From: UBA6522 sp965262365
GTDB taxonomy: Bacteria; Pseudomonadota; Gammaproteobacteria; Steroidobacterales; Rariloculaceae
Direction of reading: 5' to 3'
Length of the DNA: 64,000 nucleotides
Assembly: GCA_965262365.1 (NCBI GenBank)
Contig: OZ253541.1
Span: forward strand, 4,030,001 to 4,094,000
Position numbers and translations under genes: made by a program. This document shows, piece by piece, positions 62,143-64,000 of this stretch (positions within the stretch are counted from its first letter, which is position 1; each line of letters begins with the position of its first letter). The notes under the pieces are model-generated. The model had not been told where the DNA came from and did not search any database. It saw nothing but the letters and a program-made list of their open reading frames with translations.

Positions 62143-63402
62143 TCACTTGACAGATTCGCTGCAAGGACCGGGCCATCGACGCACGATCCGTACTGAAGGC
62201 AAGGGGTATCGCTTGAGCAGTGCATTCATCCGGTCCCAGTTCATACGCCGAAGGCGGTTGCGGCGAGAGAGCCACTTCCGCCAAATTCGAATGACCTGGT
62301 AGCGGAACCACTCCAGTCGTTTGCCGTTCCCCGTCAGACCGTAATATGCGCAGTGTCCCCGGATCATCAGGGCAAGGTGGTCGCGTTGCGCCTCGATCGG
62401 CAGGTGCCGGTGCCTCTTGCACCAGTCGTGCACCGATTTCAGCGCGCGGGCGAACCGTCCCTTGGCCGTGATCTGGCAAACCACGTCCTTACCTCGTCTC
62501 GACCGTCCCCAGACGTGGGTGAAGCCGAGAAAGTCGAACGTCGTGGCCGTCGCCATCCAATGCCGCCCGTAGGGGCGCGTCCGGCGAAAGTCCACGTAGC
62601 GCGTCTTGGTCTCATGGAGCTTGAGCCCGTAGCGACCCAGACGTTTCCCCAGCACGTCAAGCACGCGCTTGCCGCTGAGGCGGTCTTCAAAGGAAAGTAC
62701 AAAATCATCGGCGAATCGCACTAGCTGACACTCCCCGTGGAGGCGCGGTTTCACCACTTGCTCGAACCACAAGTCCAGCACATGGTGCAGGAATACGTTC
62801 GATATCAGCGGCGAAATTACACCACCCTGAGGCGTTCCGGCGACCGGCCTGTGCACGGTGCCCGCTTCGAGCACCCCCGCGTTCAGCCACTTATCGATCA
62901 TGCGTCTGACGACGCCATCCTTGATCCGCAAGTCGAGGAATGACCGCAGGTGGGAGAACGGGATCGTATCGAAGTATTTCGAGACATCCGCGTCAATCAC
63001 CCACCGCTGGCGGTGCTCAATGATGCCCTTGCGCAAGTCGTCAAGGGCGTCGTGGGCCGAGCGTCCGCGCCGGAACCCGTACGAGCACGGCAGAAAGTCC
63101 GTCTCGTAGATCGGCTCCAGCAACATCAGCACAGCCCGCTGCGCCACCTTGTCTTCAAAGGTCGGAATGCCCAAGGGACGTTTCGTGCCGTCCGCCTTCG
63201 GGATGTAGTGCCGCCGCACCGGCGGTGCGACATAGCGGCCCGACTCGATCCGGTTCAGGAGGTCTTCAAGATTGGCCTCCAAATCCTTCTCATAGTCCGC
63301 GCCCGTCACCCCGTCGATGCCCGGTGCACCGTCCTTTCGCGTCCGCCGATACGCCTCCAGCATCCATTCCCTGTCGATCAGGTGATGCAGCGACGTGAAC
63401 AC
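62143..63402 (-). CDS. ltrA: Group II intron reverse transcriptase/maturase
   Basis: At least 419 aa from GTG 63402, with reverse transcriptase motifs in order: RRHYIPKADGTKRPLGIPTF, WVIDADVSKYFDTIPF, GTPQGGVISPLISNVFLHHV and the catalytic QLVRFADDFVLSF (residues about 227-239). The maturase (X) region follows and there is no HNH endonuclease domain. The frame continues upstream without a stop for 30 more residues (ETLEETLSSTNTYTKQQWIA and EQARKHPER), which is the conserved N-terminus of this family, but no ATG is in frame there: the ATG at 63493 is out by one base. So a one-base change probably disrupted the original start, and only an internal GTG remains. Confidence 0.88.
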   Translation of the reverse strand: MFTSLHHLIDREWMLEAYRRTRKDGAPGIDGVTGADYEKDLEANLEDLLNRIESGRYVAPPVRRHYIPKADGTKRPLGIPTFEDKVAQRAVLMLLEPIYETDFLPCSYGFRRGRSAHDALDDLRKGIIEHRQRWVIDADVSKYFDTIPFSHLRSFLDLRIKDGVVRRMIDKWLNAGVLEAGTVHRPVAGTPQGGVISPLISNVFLHHVLDLWFEQVVKPRLHGECQLVRFADDFVLSFEDRLSGKRVLDVLGKRLGRYGLKLHETKTRYVDFRRTRPYGRHWMATATTFDFLGFTHVWGRSRRGKDVVCQITAKGRFARALKSVHDWCKRHRHLPIEAQRDHLALMIRGHCAYYGLTGNGKRLEWFRYQVIRIWRKWLSRRNRLRRMNWDRMNALLKRYPLPSVRIVRRWPGPCSESVK

Positions 63403-64000
63403 CCGCTCCGGGTGCTTCCTCGCCTGTTCGGCTATCCACTGCTGTTTCGTGTACGTGTTTGTGGAACTCAGCGTTTCCTCCAGCGTTTCCCATCAGTGGG
63501 TCTGTACAAATGACGCCCCGCTTCCCTCCAGCGGGTCCCGATGGCCACGGTTCCCCGCCTTCACAGGTACTATCAAGGCGCTAAGACTTCCTGCTCCGCA
63601 TGGCCTTCGGCTTATTGATTCGCCAGCCGACTCCGCGGGGTGCCTGCCCTGTTTGTGTCCGCCCAAGGCGCTCACGCCGCCGTGCAGGCTCGGCGACGGG
63701 CCAGGGTCTACATTGTTCACGCTGGCCTCCCCGTTCCAGCGGTCTCGCCCACGGGCAAGAGCAGGATCTCCCAGGTTCCCTGACGATCCATACCGTGACT
63801 CTGCGCCGGTCCACGACCCCGGACGACCCTTCGCGCCTCGCCGCTAACGGCGCTTCCGGTGCTGCCCCCGGCCACTTAACACCGAAGGCGTCATCGATTC
63901 CGATTTCGAGGCTTCCTCCGCCGCTTCATCACCTGCTGTCTACGCTTCACGACGGGCGTTGCCGCGCGCCACGCAAGACTCGCTTCCGGCTGGCGGGCTG

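Larger units (their letters stand above)
62069..64000 (-). ncRNA. Group II intron (5' end outside window)
   Basis: The intron lies on the minus strand. It contains a reverse transcriptase/maturase gene, a domain V-like hairpin just after its stop (62109-62141) and a domain VI-like GC hairpin (62077-62103) followed by the 3' end near 62069-62076. The 600 bp upstream of the maturase gene holds no gene and has the GC-rich, multi-hairpin character of domains I to IV (for example GTTAAGTGGCCGGGGGCAGC and GAACCTGGGAGATCC on the minus strand). The 5' splice site GTGYG is not seen and presumably lies beyond the edge. Confidence 0.78.

Noticed and set aside
61989..62479. Small minus-strand frames crossing the IS end and the maturase
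   Set aside because: They cross an element boundary and are out of frame with the maturase; no start signals.

Overview
The window is GC-rich proteobacterial DNA, most likely gammaproteobacterial (an inference from gene content and codon bias). It is dominated by a conjugative module of the F (MPF-F) type flanked by islands of candidate genome-defence genes, and it ends in a tandem array of four identical IS66-family elements followed by a group II intron. No tRNA, rRNA, replication gene or integrase is visible, so an integrative conjugative element and a conjugative plasmid both remain possible.

Layout. (1) 1-7.3 kb, left accessory island: a partial gene translationally coupled to an HSP90-like (GHKL) ATPase; small unknown genes; a HEPN-domain protein with an R-x4-H motif; an unrecognised 479-aa protein; and a protein resembling DUF3800 (RNase H-like). 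(2) 7.4-9.7 kb, a visibly AT-richer KAP-family P-loop NTPase. (3) 9.8-35.1 kb, the conjugation block, almost all on the minus strand. Read in transcription order from 35.1 kb it encodes a regulator, TraA pilin, TraL, TraE, TraK, TraB, TraV, TraC, two HD-like paralogues, a 59-aa membrane protein, TrbI, an S26 peptidase, TraW, TraU, TrbC, TraN, TraF, TraH, TraG, TraD and the MobF relaxase TraI, followed by small accessory genes, two of which look broken. Many neighbours overlap by exactly 4 bp (ATGA, GTGA or TTGA), suggesting strong translational coupling. (4) 35.1-36.0 kb, a divergent control region: five tandem 10-bp repeats lie between the minus-strand regulator and a plus-strand S24/LexA-like repressor that lacks both catalytic residues. 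(5) 37-47.4 kb, right accessory island: a type IIG restriction-modification enzyme, a pentapeptide-repeat membrane protein, an HNH-type protein, and a Gabija-like pair (OLD nuclease plus UvrD-like helicase). (6) 47.8-62.06 kb, four head-to-tail copies of a 3562-bp IS66-family element, each with an unusually long coiled-coil transposase and a DUF4338 (DruA-like) protein, separated by 8 or 10 bp of ttcaaggg-type spacer. (7) 62.07-64 kb, a group II intron, 5' end outside the window, with a reverse transcriptase/maturase whose natural start appears frameshifted. The IS array sits within a few bases of the intron 3' end.

Together the genes describe a self-transferable element: TraI nicks and unwinds DNA, TraD couples it to the channel, the other Tra/Trb proteins build an F-like pilus and channel, and the regulator pair probably sets when transfer genes are on. 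The flanking genes are cargo, probably anti-phage or anti-plasmid. The most unusual points are the period-2 junction pattern of the IS66 array, the DruA-like protein inside a transposon, the HD-like paralogue pair and Cys-containing micro-protein inside the tra operon, and the tandem decamers facing a non-cleavable repressor.
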